A DNA stretch of 64,000 nt from Mycobacterium sp. DL440. Lineage in GTDB: Bacteria; Actinomycetota; Actinomycetes; Mycobacteriales; Mycobacteriaceae. The translations under genes and the position numbers were made by a program. Numbering within the stretch: the stretch's first letter is position 1; each line of letters begins with the position of its first letter. Below the pieces are notes generated by a model. The model saw only the letters and a program-made list of their open reading frames with translations, did no database searches and was not told the origin of the DNA. The stretch is taken from positions 3,086,296-3,150,295 of the forward strand of contig NZ_CP050191.1 of NCBI RefSeq assembly GCF_011745145.1, written 5' to 3'. Positions 28,615 through 38,987 of the stretch are shown in pieces.

Positions 28615-30921
28615 ATGACCAGCGCCAAGGACATCGACGCCGATTACGACGAGCGCACCGCGTTGATCACCGAACCCAAGGATGAAGCTGCCGGGGTCAA
28701 GGCCGTCATGGTGTCCATGCAGCGCGGGTTCGAGCAGATGGGGCCGCTGCGGACCGCCGCCGCGCTGACCCGACTCAACCAGCGACACGGCTTCGACTGC
28801 CCAGGCTGCGCCTGGCCCGAGGAGCACGGCGGCCGCAAACTGGCCGAGTTCTGCGAGAACGGCGCCAAAGCCGTCGCCGAGGAAGCCACCAAACGCGTGG
28901 TGACACCCGAGTTCTTCGCGCGCCACACCATCGCCGAACTCGATTCCAAGCCCGAATACTGGCTGTCCCAACAGGGTCGGCTGACCCATCCGATGGTGTT
29001 GGCGCCGGGCCACGATCATTACCGGCCGATTTCCTGGGACGACGCCTACCGGTTGATCGCCGAGCACCTCAACGCGCTGGCCTCCCCCGACGAGGCCCTG
29101 TTCTACACGTCCGGGCGGACCAGCAACGAGGCCGCGTTCCTCTATCAGCTGATGGTCCGCAGCTTCGGCACCAACAACCTGCCGGACTGCTCGAACATGT
29201 GCCACGAATCCTCGGGCACCGCGCTGACCGAGTCGATCGGCATCGGCAAGGGCTCGGTCACCGTCGAGGACGTCACCGAGGCCGACCTGATCCTGATCGC
29301 CGGGCAGAATCCGGGCACCAACCACCCGCGCATGCTGTCGGTGCTGGAGAAGGCGAAAGCCAACGGCGCCAAGATCATTGCGATCAATCCCCTGCCCGAG
29401 GCCGGGCTGATCCGGTTCAAGGATCCGCAGAAGGTGCACGGCGTCGTCGGGCACGGGATTTCGATCGCCGACGAGTTCCTGCAGATCCGCATCGGCGGGG
29501 ACATGGCCCTGTTCGCCGGACTGGGCCGGTTGCTGCTGGAGGCCGAAGACTGTGCCCCGGGGACCGTTCTAGACCACGAGTTCATCGCGGCGCACTGCGC
29601 CGGATACGACGAGTACGCCGCCCAGACCCGCGGCGTCGACCTCGACACCGTCACCGAGGCCAGCGGCGTCGACCTGGCTCAGTTGCGGCGGGTGGCAGAC
29701 CTAATGGCCGCCTCCCAGCGCACCGTGGTGTGTTGGGCCATGGGGCTCACCCAGCAACATCACGCGGTAGCGACCATCGGCGAGGCCACCAACCTGCTGC
29801 TGCTGCGCGGCATGATCGGCAAGCCCGGTGCCGGGGTGTGCCCGGTGCGTGGCCACTCCAACGTGCAGGGCGACCGGACCATGGGCATCTGGGAAAAGAT
29901 GCCCGAGGCGTTTCTCAACGCGCTCGACAACCGGTTCGGCATCACCAGCCCGCGCAAGCACGGCTACGACACCGTCGACGCCATCCGTGCCATGCGCGAC
30001 GCCCGGGCCAGTGTGTTCATCGGGATGGGCGGCAACTTCGTCTCGGCCACCCCCGACACCGAGGTCACCGAGGCCGCACTGCGCAGTTGCGCTCTGACCG
30101 TTCAGATTTCGACGAAACTCAACCGCAGTCACCTGGTGCACGGCCGGACCGCACTGATCCTGCCGACCCTCGGCCGCACCGACCGCGACATCGTCGACGG
30201 ACACAAACAGCAGGTGTCGGTCGAGGATTCGATGTCGATGGTGCACCTGTCCCGCGGCAGCCTGCACCCGCCCAGCGATCAGCTGCGCAGCGAGGTCGGC
30301 ATCGTCTGCGAGCTCGCCCGCACCTTGCTGGGCCCGGATCACCCGGTGCCGTGGGAGGCCTTCGCCGCCGACTACGACACCGTGCGCGACGCGATCGCCG
30401 CGGTGGTCCCCGGCTGCGCCGATTACAACACCAAGGTGCGTCAGCCCGACGGGTTCCAGCTCCCCCACCCGCCGCGCGATTCCCGCGAATTCCCTACCAC
30501 CACAGGCAAAGCCAATTTTGCGGTGAACCCGCTGCAGTGGGTGCCGGTCCCCGAGGGACGGCTCGTGCTGCAGACCCTGCGCAGCCACGACCAGTACAAC
30601 ACCACCATCTACGGCCTGGACGACCGCTATCGCGGCGTCAAGGGCGGACGCCGCGTGGTGTTCGTCAATCCCGCCGACATCGAGCGCTTGGGGTTCCAGG
30701 CAGGCGACCGCGTGGACCTGGTGTCGGAATTCGACGGCCAGGAACGCCGCGCCGACGATTTCCTGCTGGTCCCCTACTCCACACCGGCCGGCAACGCCGC
30801 GGCCTACTACCCGGAGACCAATCCACTGGTACCGCTGGACCATACGGCCGCGAAGTCCAATACACCGGTGTCCAAGGCCGTGGTCATCCGGTTACAGCGA
30901 CGCGAAACGGAAGCCCCCTAG
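28615..30921 (+). CDS. fdhF: FdhF/YdeP-family molybdopterin oxidoreductase (formate dehydrogenase-like alpha subunit)
   Basis: A 768-residue single-chain bis-MGD oxidoreductase of the FdhF/YdeP group. N-terminal [10 protein letters not shown] (Cys62, Cys65) and [11 protein letters not shown] (near 190) are hallmarks; [12 protein letters not shown], the cofactor-binding HGTAL-like [16 protein letters not shown] and a C-terminal molydop-binding domain with [13 protein letters not shown] follow. Formate oxidation is the customary assignment, but YdeP members have been tied to acid resistance and may use other substrates. The start at 28615 is supported by the -10 box; the longer open frame reads into the LysR gene. 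fdhD follows immediately. Confidence 0.9.
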   Translation: MTSAKDIDADYDERTALITEPKDEAAGVKAVMVSMQRGFEQMGPLRTAAALTRLNQRHGFDCPGCAWPEEHGGRKLAEFCENGAKAVAEEATKRVVTPEFFARHTIAELDSKPEYWLSQQGRLTHPMVLAPGHDHYRPISWDDAYRLIAEHLNALASPDEALFYTSGRTSNEAAFLYQLMVRSFGTNNLPDCSNMCHESSGTALTESIGIGKGSVTVEDVTEADLILIAGQNPGTNHPRMLSVLEKAKANGAKIIAINPLPEAGLIRFKDPQKVHGVVGHGISIADEFLQIRIGGDMALFAGLGRLLLEAEDCAPGTVLDHEFIAAHCAGYDEYAAQTRGVDLDTVTEASGVDLAQLRRVADLMAASQRTVVCWAMGLTQQHHAVATIGEATNLLLLRGMIGKPGAGVCPVRGHSNVQGDRTMGIWEKMPEAFLNALDNRFGITSPRKHGYDTVDAIRAMRDARASVFIGMGGNFVSATPDTEVTEAALRSCALTVQISTKLNRSHLVHGRTALILPTLGRTDRDIVDGHKQQVSVEDSMSMVHLSRGSLHPPSDQLRSEVGIVCELARTLLGPDHPVPWEAFAADYDTVRDAIAAVVPGCADYNTKVRQPDGFQLPHPPRDSREFPTTTGKANFAVNPLQWVPVPEGRLVLQTLRSHDQYNTTIYGLDDRYRGVKGGRRVVFVNPADIERLGFQAGDRVDLVSEFDGQERRADDFLLVPYSTPAGNAAAYYPETNPLVPLDHTAAKSNTPVSKAVVIRLQRRETEAP

Positions 30922-31745
30922 TGGGACGGGTGACCGCTCGCCGTCGCGCCCACCACGTCACCGGTGCGACGGCCGAGGCCCGGCCGGAAACCCTGGTGGT
31001 CGAGGAACCTCTGGAGATCCGGGTCGACGGCACACCCATCACCGTCACGATGCGAACCCCGGGCGCCGACGTCGAGTTGGCGCAAGGGTTTCTGCTGACG
31101 GAGGGATTGATCCGCCAGCGCGAGGATCTGGTTTCGGTGCGCTACTGCCGGGGTGCGGAGGAAGACGGGGTCAACACCTACAACGTGTTGGATGCGACCT
31201 TGGCCCCGGATGTGCCCAAGCCTGAGGTTGACGTCACCCGCAACTTCTACACCACCTCGTCATGCGGGGTATGCGGCAAGGCCTCGCTGGACGCGGTGCG
31301 GTTGAGCAGCAGGCACTGCCCGGGCGATGACCCGTCCACGGTTCCCGCCGCGGCGCTCTCGGCGATGCCGGCGAAGCTGCGCGATGCCCAGAAGGTCTTC
31401 GCCAGCACCGGCGGCCTGCACGCGGCAGCGCTGTTCACCGTCGATGGCACCATGCTCGTCGTCCGCGAGGACATCGGCAGGCACAACGCCGTCGACAAGG
31501 TGATCGGCTGGGCACTGGAGCACAACGGGATTCCGTCAACTGCCACAGTGCTTCTGGTCAGCGGCCGGGCGTCGTTCGAGCTCACCCAGAAGGCTGTGAT
31601 GGCGGGTATCCCGATCCTGGCCGCCGTCTCGGCGCCGTCCTCATTGGCCGTCGATCTGGCCAGCCAATCGGGGCTGACCCTGGTGGCCTTCCTGCGGGGC
31701 GACTCGATGAACGTCTACACCCGCCCCGATCGCGTCACCCGCTGA
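30921..31745 (+). CDS. fdhD: Formate dehydrogenase accessory sulfurtransferase FdhD
   Basis: A 274-residue chaperone that passes sulfur from a cysteine desulfurase to the molybdenum cofactor of formate dehydrogenase. The CxxC loop [13 protein letters not shown] has its cysteines near 115 and 118; [18 protein letters not shown] is the conserved cofactor-binding region. The GTG start shares its G with the fdhF stop (TAGTG), so the genes are translationally coupled and FdhD presumably serves FdhF. A 20-bp perfect hairpin ends the unit. Confidence 0.95.
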   Translation: MGRVTARRRAHHVTGATAEARPETLVVEEPLEIRVDGTPITVTMRTPGADVELAQGFLLTEGLIRQREDLVSVRYCRGAEEDGVNTYNVLDATLAPDVPKPEVDVTRNFYTTSSCGVCGKASLDAVRLSSRHCPGDDPSTVPAAALSAMPAKLRDAQKVFASTGGLHAAALFTVDGTMLVVREDIGRHNAVDKVIGWALEHNGIPSTATVLLVSGRASFELTQKAVMAGIPILAAVSAPSSLAVDLASQSGLTLVAFLRGDSMNVYTRPDRVTR

Positions 31746-31760
31746 GGACTCCATTGAGAA

Positions 31761-31805
31761 TGCACTCAGGGCCGTGATCCGGCTGGGATCACGGCCCTGA
31801 GTGCA
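31761..31805. terminator. Bidirectional terminator between fdhD and clpX
   Basis: A perfect 20-bp stem (31761-31780 with 31786-31805) with a 5-nt loop, between convergent genes. It is the longest uninterrupted short-loop stem in the window. Confidence 0.8.
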
Positions 31806-31819
31806 CTATCTGCGTGGAC

Positions 31820-33100
<1,281 letters not shown>

Positions 33101-33464
33101 GTGGGGGGGTCCTACTTCCTTTTGCAGTCGGTCGTTACGCCACTTGCTGGATCACCTCGGGCGTAAACCCGACGCTACCCGTTCGTTCCGTTGCGGTGCG
33201 ACCGATAAGGCCGAATCGCCCCGGTGGTATTTGTTTGTGTGCAGGAGAACATATCTCTCCTGGCGGCTCGTCACCCGTCGGCGCGCTGACCGTGTCCCTG
33301 GCGTGTCGTTGGGTAACGCGGACGGGCGTCACTCGGACGCCGAGGCAAACGCAGGTCAGCGGGATTTCCAGGTCGCCCCTCGACGACGCACGCCCCGCAC
33401 CGGAGGTGACCGGGCAGGGCGTGTGTCGTCGAGGCGGAAGTCGCCACTGGTAGCACCGGAGGCG
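33101..33464. other. Gap between clpX and clpP2
   Basis: 364 nt with no convincing gene. The right part carries the clpP2 terminator hairpin (33378-33434); the left part should hold the clpX promoter and leader, and AAGGAAG on the minus strand lies about 15 nt before the ATG. Confidence 0.5.
33378..33434 (-). terminator. Terminator after clpP2
   Basis: An 18-bp stem (33378-33395 with 33417-33434) with one G-U pair and an inner ACCGG/CCGG hairpin, starting about 30 nt beyond the clpP2 stop. Confidence 0.65.
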
Positions 33465-34109
33465 CTAGGCCTGGGCGGACAGCTTGCGGTACTCGAGGAC
33501 CGTGTCGATGATCCCGTATTCCTTGGCCTGCTCGGCGGTGAGGATCTTGTCCCGGTCGGTGTCCTTGCGGACCTGCTCGGGATCCTTTCCGGTGTGGCGG
33601 GCCAGGGTGGTCTCCATCAGGGTGCGCATCCGCTCGATCTCGGCGGCCTGGATCTCCAGATCAGAGAACTGGCCCTGGATCACGCCGCCCAGCGACGGCT
33701 GGTGGATCAACACCCGGGCGTTGGGCAGGGCCAGACGCTTACCGGGCGTGCCGGCCGCCAGGAGCACCGCGGCGGCCGAGGCGGCCTGCCCGAGGCACAC
33801 CGTCTGGATATCGGCGCGCACGTACTGCATGGTGTCGTAGATCGCCATCAACGAGGTGAACGAGCCACCGGGCGAGTTGATGTACATGGTGATGTCGCGG
33901 TCGGGATCCAGCGACTCCAGCACGAGCAGCTGGGCCATGATGTCGTTGGCCGACGCATCGTCCACCTGCACACCGAGGAAGATGATGCGTTCCTCGAATA
34001 GCTTGTTGTACGGGTTGGACTCCTTGACGCCGAAGCTCGAGTGCTCGATGAACGACGGCAGGATGTAGCGCGCCTGCGGCTGGAGCCGGGGATCAGTGTG
34101 ATCGGTCAT
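33465..34109 (-). CDS. clpP2: ATP-dependent Clp protease proteolytic subunit 2
   Basis: A 214-residue serine protease subunit of the ClpP1P2 tetradecamer. The catalytic Ser111 is in GQAASAAAV, His136 in LIHQPS, with the Asp further on; [10 protein letters not shown] is the conserved substrate-binding strand. The N-terminal propeptide region is longer than in ClpP1. It overlaps clpP1 by 4 nt, ensuring coupled synthesis of the two different rings that mycobacteria require. Confidence 0.98.
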   Translation of the reverse strand: MTDHTDPRLQPQARYILPSFIEHSSFGVKESNPYNKLFEERIIFLGVQVDDASANDIMAQLLVLESLDPDRDITMYINSPGGSFTSLMAIYDTMQYVRADIQTVCLGQAASAAAVLLAAGTPGKRLALPNARVLIHQPSLGGVIQGQFSDLEIQAAEIERMRTLMETTLARHTGKDPEQVRKDTDRDKILTAEQAKEYGIIDTVLEYRKLSAQA

Positions 34110-34717
34110 TTGTCTAGTCCTGCTCCCGGTCCGGTGCCGTTGACGTTGGCGCTGGTGATGATGTGGTCGACGAACCCATACTCCAGGGCTTCGGGCGCAG
34201 TGAACCAGCGGTCGCGGTCGGAGTCCGCCTCGATGCGCTCGATCGTCTGCCCGGTGAACTCAGCGTTGAGCCGGAACATTTCCTTCTTGATGACCGCAAA
34301 CTGCTCGGCCTGGATGGCGATGTCCGCGGCACTACCGGTGACGCCACCCAACGGCTGGTGCATCAGGATCCGGGCGTGCGGCAGGGCGTAACGCTTGCCC
34401 TTGGTGCCCGCCGCCAGCAGGAACTCACCCATCGAAGCCGCCATGCCCATCGCGTAGGTGGCGATGTCGCACGGCGCCAGGACCATCGTGTCGTAGATGG
34501 CCATGCCGGCGCTGATCGAGCCGCCGGGCGAGTTGATGTAGAGGTGGATGTCTTTGGTCGGATCCTCCGCCGACAGCAACAGGATCTGCGCGCACAGCTT
34601 GTTGGCGATGTCGTCATCCACTTGGGAGCCCAGGAAGATGATCCGCTCGGCAAGCAAGCGCTCATAGACGGAGTCGACGAGGCTGAACCCGCTCCCGTTC
34701 GAACGCATGTCAGTCAC
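34106..34717 (-). CDS. clpP1: ATP-dependent Clp protease proteolytic subunit 1
   Basis: A 203-residue partner ring subunit. Ser95 lies in GMAASMGEF, His120 in RILMHQP, and the Asp in the [12 protein letters not shown] region. The start is GTG. A perfect ClgR-type box lies 87 nt upstream at 34804-34814, matching the known ClgR control of clpP1P2 in actinobacteria. Confidence 0.98.
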   Translation of the reverse strand: MTDMRSNGSGFSLVDSVYERLLAERIIFLGSQVDDDIANKLCAQILLLSAEDPTKDIHLYINSPGGSISAGMAIYDTMVLAPCDIATYAMGMAASMGEFLLAAGTKGKRYALPHARILMHQPLGGVTGSAADIAIQAEQFAVIKKEMFRLNAEFTGQTIERIEADSDRDRWFTAPEALEYGFVDHIITSANVNGTGPGAGLDK

Positions 34718-34803
34718 GACTGGATACCTGCTTTCTCTTACGCATTGGTACTGACGACACTAACGAAACTGCGGCGCCACGCACTCCCGTACGGGGCCGC
34801 GTT

Positions 34804-34814
34804 CGCTCACAGCG
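34804..34814. promoter_or_regulatory. ClgR-type operator upstream of clpP1P2
   Basis: CGCTCACAGCG matches the actinobacterial ClgR core CGCYNANRGCG at every position. It sits between the tig stop and clpP1, adjacent to the last codon of tig. Confidence 0.75.
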
Positions 34815-36224
34815 TCACTCGGCGGTGTCTGCATCCTTTTCGGCGGACTCTTCGACCGACTCGTCAGCAGACGCGTCGTCGGCACCCTCAACCTGCGCAG
34901 CCTCGGGCGGACCGAAGAACTCAGTGGTGTCGATCACGGTGCCGTCCGTGTCGGTCACGGTGGCGGCGTGCACGACAGCGGCGATGGTCAGCCCGCGACG
35001 CACGTCGGCGAACATGGCCGGCAGCTGGTTGTTCTGCTGCAGGATCTGGATCAGCTGCTGGGGCTCGATGCCGTACTGACGCGACATCAGCACCAGCCGC
35101 TCGGTGAGATCGTTCTGGCCGACCTGGATGTCGAGCTTGTCGGCCACGGCGTCCATCAACAGCTGCGTCTTGACGGCCTTTTCGGCATTCGACTTGTTGT
35201 CGGCGTCGAATTCCTCACGGCTGCTGCCCTGTTCGGTCAGCTGCTCGGCGAACTTGTCCTCGTCATGCTCGAGGCCGTGGATCGCGTTGTGCAGGGCGTC
35301 GTCGATCTGAGCCTGAACGATCTTCTCCGGCAACGGAACCTCGGTCTGCTCCAGCAGCGCCTCGATGGCCTTGTCGCGGATCTGCTCGGCCTGCTGCACG
35401 CTCTTGGCCTTCTTGACCTGGTCGGTGAGGCTCTCCTTGAGCTCGCCGATGGTGTCGAATTCGCTTGCCAGCTGGGCGAAGTCGTCGTCAGCCTCGGGCA
35501 GCTCGCGCTCCTTGACCGACTTCACGGTCACCGTCACGTCAGCGTCCTGGCCGGCGTACTCACCGGCGGCCAGCTTGGTGGTGAAGACCTTCGACTCGCC
35601 GACCTTCAGACCGGTGATCGCGTCGTCGAGGCCCTCGATCAGCTGACCGGAACCGACCTCGTGGGACAGGCCTTCGGTGGCAGCCTCGGGCACCTCGGTG
35701 CCGTCGACGGTGGCCGACAGGTCGATCGAGACGAAGTCACCTTCCTGGGCACCACGCTCGACGCCGGTCAGGGTGCCGAAGCGGGCCCGCAGCGACTGCA
35801 GCTCCGCGTCGACCTCGTCATCGTCCACCTGGATCGGGTCAACGGTGATCTTGAGCGCGTCGAACTCGGGCAGGGTGATCTCGGGACGCACGTCGACCTC
35901 GGCGGTGAACGCCAGCTCCTGGCCGTCCTCCAGCTTGGTCACCTCGATTTCGGGCTGACCCAGCGGCTTGACGTCAGAGGCCGTGACGGCCTCGCTGTAG
36001 CGGCTCGGCAGCGCGTCGTTGACGACCTGCTCCAGCACCGCGCCACGGCCGACACGGGCCTCCAGCAACTTGCGCGGGGCCTTGCCCGGACGGAAGCCGG
36101 GCAGGCGGACCTGCTGGGCCAGCGCCTTGAAAGCGCGATCGAAATCTGGCTCAAGCTCGGTGAAGGGCACCTCCACATTGATGCGCACCCGGGTGGGGCT
36201 CAACTGCTCGACTGTGCTCTTCAC
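34815..36224 (-). CDS. tig: Trigger factor (ribosome-associated chaperone)
   Basis: A 469-residue nascent-chain chaperone. The N-terminal ribosome-binding domain has the signature GFRPGKAP (43-50), an FKBP-type PPIase domain spans about 155-245, and the C-terminal helical chaperone arms follow. The last 40 residues are strongly acidic. The GTG start at 36224 has TAGGAGC upstream; the longer frame reads through the tRNA region and is rejected. It lies directly upstream of clpP1P2, tying folding to degradation. Confidence 0.97.
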   Translation of the reverse strand: MKSTVEQLSPTRVRINVEVPFTELEPDFDRAFKALAQQVRLPGFRPGKAPRKLLEARVGRGAVLEQVVNDALPSRYSEAVTASDVKPLGQPEIEVTKLEDGQELAFTAEVDVRPEITLPEFDALKITVDPIQVDDDEVDAELQSLRARFGTLTGVERGAQEGDFVSIDLSATVDGTEVPEAATEGLSHEVGSGQLIEGLDDAITGLKVGESKVFTTKLAAGEYAGQDADVTVTVKSVKERELPEADDDFAQLASEFDTIGELKESLTDQVKKAKSVQQAEQIRDKAIEALLEQTEVPLPEKIVQAQIDDALHNAIHGLEHDEDKFAEQLTEQGSSREEFDADNKSNAEKAVKTQLLMDAVADKLDIQVGQNDLTERLVLMSRQYGIEPQQLIQILQQNNQLPAMFADVRRGLTIAAVVHAATVTDTDGTVIDTTEFFGPPEAAQVEGADDASADESVEESAEKDADTAE

Positions 36225-36265
36225 TCTTCCTGCTCCTAGATAGTTCTTTCGCACTGGCGGGTGAG

Positions 36266-36339
36266 TCGGGGTGACAGGATTTGAACCTGCGGCCTTCCGC
36301 TCCCAAAGCGGATGCGCTACCAAGCTGCGCTACACCCCG
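36266..36339 (-). tRNA. tRNA-Pro (anticodon TGG)
   Basis: The minus strand folds as a full cloverleaf of 74 nt: acceptor CGGGGTG/CACCCCG, anticodon stem TCCGC/GCGGA with loop TTTGGGA (anticodon TGG), and T-loop GGTTCAAATCC. CCA is not encoded. Confidence 0.95.
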
Positions 36340-36465
36340 TGGTGGTCGTCGATCCGCTGCGGCAAAACCCACGAACGGACCACGCGAGATACTACGTGCT
36401 CACGGCACGGAGGATTCAATTGGCTTTGGTCGGGGGCGCACCGGTACAGTGCTGATGCTGCACAT

Positions 36466-36536
36466 GCGGGCGTAGCTCAATGGTAGAGCCCTAGTCTTCC
36501 AAACTAGCTACGCGGGTTCGATTCCCGTCGCCCGCT
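36466..36536 (+). tRNA. tRNA-Gly (anticodon TCC)
   Basis: A 71-nt cloverleaf: acceptor GCGGGCG/CGCCCGC, anticodon stem CTAGT/ACTAG with loop CTTCCAA (anticodon TCC), T-loop GGTTCGATTCC. CCA follows in the DNA at 36537-36539. Confidence 0.96.
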
Positions 36537-36544
36537 CCACAAGG

Positions 36545-36570
36545 ACCGCCCTGCTGGGGCGGTTTTTTGT
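36545..36570 (+). terminator. Rho-independent terminator of tRNA-Gly
   Basis: ACCGCCC (36545-36551) pairs with GGGCGGT (36557-36563), followed by a run of T. It is one of the few canonical stem plus U-tract terminators here. Confidence 0.9.
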
Positions 36571-36645
36571 TTGTTCGGCCCGTCGCTTTCCACCTGAGGC
36601 TCGCTCCCCGACGAGTTCCACGACCCAGGAGTGGAAAAGCGACGC

Positions 36646-37170
36646 CTACCCGGCTGCGGAGCCCTGTGGCGGATCGATGGGTGTGAGCGATATCGGCAGC
36701 CAGTGGGTGCCTGGTCCCTCACCTGGGCATCCAACCCCTTCGGTGATGAGCGTGCGTTCTCCGAAGAAGCTGCCGTCAGGGTTCGGGATCCAGTAATCCG
36801 AGCGCTGGGCCTGCACGGCGCTAGTCGGGTCGCTGCGATCGCAGAAGTAGGGATACTCGCCGCTCGTCTCCCAACGATCGCCGTTCCAGCTGTACTCATA
36901 GGCCACGGGGGCGCCTGGGTTGCGGCCGTGATCGTCCGTGTTGTCCATGCGCGCAACGCATCCGTTCGCGTCACAGTTGGTGGTGAATTCGACGGGCACC
37001 GTAATCGGATTCATCGCTGTCGACATTCCGTTGAATGTCTGCTTCGAGAAGTCGATGAGCAGGTTGTAGTGCCCGTACAGCGGCGGTGGTTCGACTCGAT
37101 CCGCATGAGCGGCCGGAGACACGATCGATACGGCGCCCGCAGCCAGCGCTCCGACGATCATCGTTTTCAT
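36646..37170 (-). CDS. Secreted protein of unknown function
   Basis: A 174-residue protein from the ATG at 37170. The signal peptide MKTMIVGALAAGAVSIVSPA is followed by AHA and a mature domain beginning DRVEPPPLYG, with four cysteines (CDANGC, FC, GC) that could form disulfides. The pattern of YEYSWNGDRWE and SDYWIPNPDGSF resembles a common mycobacterial exported family of unknown role. A start at 37197 is possible. It begins 4 nt after the stop of the small membrane protein and is probably co-transcribed. Confidence 0.75.
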   Translation of the reverse strand: MKTMIVGALAAGAVSIVSPAAHADRVEPPPLYGHYNLLIDFSKQTFNGMSTAMNPITVPVEFTTNCDANGCVARMDNTDDHGRNPGAPVAYEYSWNGDRWETSGEYPYFCDRSDPTSAVQAQRSDYWIPNPDGSFFGERTLITEGVGCPGEGPGTHWLPISLTPIDPPQGSAAG

Positions 37171-37174
37171 GGCG

Positions 37175-37393
37175 CTAGTCGTCCTTGTCGTCATCACGGT
37201 GCGCAGCCTCGATCACTTCGGGTGGCACCGGCTTGCCGAGCCAGGCGCGAATCCGCAACAACCCACCGGCGACGGCACCGATGGCGAATACCGCGGCAAA
37301 CACCCAGAGCACAACGGACACGAGGCCGATTATCGCGCGGTCACAGCGATCTACGTGCTGTTTCGAACCCGACAAATGGCCATCGGTGAACAT
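37175..37393 (-). CDS. Small single-span membrane protein
   Basis: A 72-residue protein from the ATG at 37393 (MFTDGHLSGSK). One hydrophobic helix (IIGLVSVVLWVFAAVFAIGAVAGGLL) is followed by a basic segment (RIRAWLGK) and a very acidic tail (HRDDDKDD). The family is not recognised. It lies just upstream of the secreted protein gene; the close spacing suggests a two-gene unit. An in-frame start at 37438 is also possible. Confidence 0.55.
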   Translation of the reverse strand: MFTDGHLSGSKQHVDRCDRAIIGLVSVVLWVFAAVFAIGAVAGGLLRIRAWLGKPVPPEVIEAAHRDDDKDD

Positions 37394-37554
37394 GACGACG
37401 CGCTCGCTCTGCGGCGACTGGCGAGCGGGTTTACCCACGAGTAGGTCGCTGCTGAGTATCAGCTACATCTCGGCGCGAGCCGACAGCCGAACATCGGAGG
37501 AGAGTGGGTTACATCACACCGACAAAGAAGTCGGCTTGAACGAAAGGCAGCGAA

Positions 37555-37836
37555 ATGATCGGTGCAATTATCAGCGCAATCGTCGTCGGCGCGATTATCG
37601 GCGTTCTTGCGCGACTCGTCATGCCCGGCAGGCAGAACTTGAGCACAGTCATGACCGTTGTGCTCGGGATCGCCGGAGCTCTGCTCGGCTCCTGGCTCAC
37701 TTCCGCCTTCGGATACAGCAACGCGAACGGCGGGTTCCAGATCATCCCGTTTGTCGTAGGAGTCGTCGTGGCGATCGTGTTGATCGCCGTCTACACCGGC
37801 CTCACGGGTCGACGCGGCACCCCCGTCGGTCACTGA
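37555..37836 (+). CDS. GlsB/YeaQ/YmgE-family stress-response membrane protein
   Basis: A 93-residue protein with three hydrophobic segments (about 1-20, 31-48, 63-85) and the signature IIGVLARLVMPGRQN of the transglycosylase-associated (YeaQ/YmgE) family, small inner-membrane proteins often induced by stress. Weak ribosome-binding site AAAGGCAGCGAA before the ATG. A short hairpin CCGAC/GTCGG lies about 25 nt upstream. A hairpin at 37851-37881 follows. Confidence 0.88.
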   Translation: MIGAIISAIVVGAIIGVLARLVMPGRQNLSTVMTVVLGIAGALLGSWLTSAFGYSNANGGFQIIPFVVGVVVAIVLIAVYTGLTGRRGTPVGH

Positions 37837-37850
37837 GCAGCGAACCTGGG

Positions 37851-37881
37851 CTCCGCCGATCGTTTCCCTCGGTCGGCGGAG
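37851..37881 (+). terminator. Hairpin after the YeaQ-like gene
   Basis: CTCCGCCGA (37851-37859) pairs with TCGGCGGAG (37873-37881), 15 nt after the stop codon. No U-tract. Confidence 0.5.
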
Positions 37882-38099
37882 TCGCTCGCGGGTATGCCGT
37901 GACCGAGGAAATGCATATTCCCCCGGGAGACATATGGCCAATAATCGCCGAGCCGAAATCCGCACCGCTGCCCGTCAATACAAATATGGGGTTCTCGGCC
38001 GCGCATCCGGCCGAATGTCCGGCGCCTGGAACTCGTCTGCGACCGCGACCTGATTAGATCTCGTTGACTGAGTCAGGTTTTCGAGCGACGGGGGCGCCG

Positions 38100-38606
38100 A
38101 TGAACTATCCGCAAGGCGGCAACGCCTGGCAGCAGATGCCGCCACCGAACATGCCGCCAGTGCCCTACCCCGGCCCACCCTTCGCGCCCGGCTACTACGC
38201 GCCGCCGCCCAAGAAGAAAAAGACCTGGCTGTGGATCCTGCTCGCGCTCGTGACGGTCATCGTGGTGGCCGTCGGCGGCGGCATCGCGTTCGTCGTGCTC
38301 ACAGCGAACCACCCTGCGACGGTGACCTACCACGTCACCGGGACGGGCAAGTCCGCAGAGGTCCGGTACACGGTGCCCGGCGACAACACCGCGCGGGAGG
38401 ACGTCCGGCTGCCCTGGACCAAGGAACTCACGTTCACTGGTGCCACCGCTACAGCACTCATCTTGGATGCATTCCCCGCTACCGGCGGTGACACCGTTAC
38501 GTGCGAAACCAGCGTCAACGGAAAAGTGGTCACGAGCAACACCGCTTCAGACGGCTCGCAGGCGGTCTGTTTCGGGTTCACCCCCGAAGCCAGCCGGTTT
38601 CGGTAA
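38100..38606 (+). CDS. MmpS-like membrane-anchored protein
   Basis: A 168-residue protein: a Pro/Gly/Tyr-rich cytoplasmic N-terminus (1-38), KKKK stop-transfer residues, a transmembrane helix (about 43-67), then an extracytoplasmic domain beginning VTYHVTGTGKSAEVRYTVPG that resembles the MmpS beta-sandwich, with two cysteines. MmpS proteins assist MmpL lipid transporters; no mmpL is nearby, so partnership is unknown. The ATG at 38100 has GGGG upstream; an upstream TTG at 38064 is less likely. Confidence 0.7.
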   Translation: MNYPQGGNAWQQMPPPNMPPVPYPGPPFAPGYYAPPPKKKKTWLWILLALVTVIVVAVGGGIAFVVLTANHPATVTYHVTGTGKSAEVRYTVPGDNTAREDVRLPWTKELTFTGATATALILDAFPATGGDTVTCETSVNGKVVTSNTASDGSQAVCFGFTPEASRFR

Positions 38607-38691
38607 CGGAATGATCAGCGTCCGTTGCCGCGCACCATTGCGCCAGACGCCCTGTTGGCCTCCCTGACTTTCGCGCGCATCAGCCCGGTGA

Positions 38692-38821
38692 TCGGAGGAG
38701 CTCGACGCTCCCGCGATCCATGGATCAGGCGAGGCGCTGTTGCTGGCGATGACGGGACGCGTCGGCGCGGTCACCGCCGAGCTGCAGGGTCCGGGCCTGG
38801 CGCACCTGTGTAGACGATGAA
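38692..38821 (+). pseudogene. Remnant resembling the C-terminus of a mycothiol-dependent maleylpyruvate isomerase-family protein
   Basis: In one frame, between an in-frame TGA just upstream and TGA at 38819-38821, the translation reads SEELDAPAIHGSGEALLLAM then TGRVGAVTAELQGPGLAHL. This GxxEALLLAMTGR pattern is how many mycobacterial DinB-like, mycothiol-dependent proteins end. There is no start codon, ribosome-binding site or upstream domain, so I read it as a deletion remnant. The family identification is from memory. Confidence 0.5.
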
Positions 38822-38917
38822 ACATCCGGTCTCGATCCGGCGTCGAATCGGCGCTGACCCGACGCCAACCTCGTAACGATCCGACCGCGACCATCGATTC
38901 AGTCAACGGGCCGCCCA

Positions 38918-38923
38918 TACCAT
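38918..38923 (+). promoter_or_regulatory. -10 box of the LipP-like gene
   Basis: TACCAT, 7 nt upstream of an in-frame GTG (38931) and about 65 nt upstream of the preferred TTG start. Confidence 0.45.
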
Positions 38924-38987
38924 CGGGGCAGTGGCGTGTATCGGCACTCAGTCGCCGTCGTCACCCGTTGCCATCGCTGGAGGACCG

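Larger units (their letters stand above)
38607..38987. other. Gap before the LipP-like gene
   Basis: About 380 nt. It holds a decayed coding remnant (38692-38821) and the promoter and leader of the following gene: -10 TACCAT at 38918-38923, then a leader with GGAGGA before the TTG start. No intact gene is seen. Confidence 0.5.

Noticed and set aside
34968..36239. 423-codon plus-strand frame opposite tig, Leu/Asp-rich
   Set aside because: Antisense of trigger factor; repetitive Leu/Gln/Asp content follows from the complementary codons.
37862..37896. SigF-like promoter (GTTT ... GGGTAT) after the YeaQ-like gene
   Set aside because: The spacer is about 24 nt, too long for SigF, and GTTT lies in the loop of a terminator hairpin.
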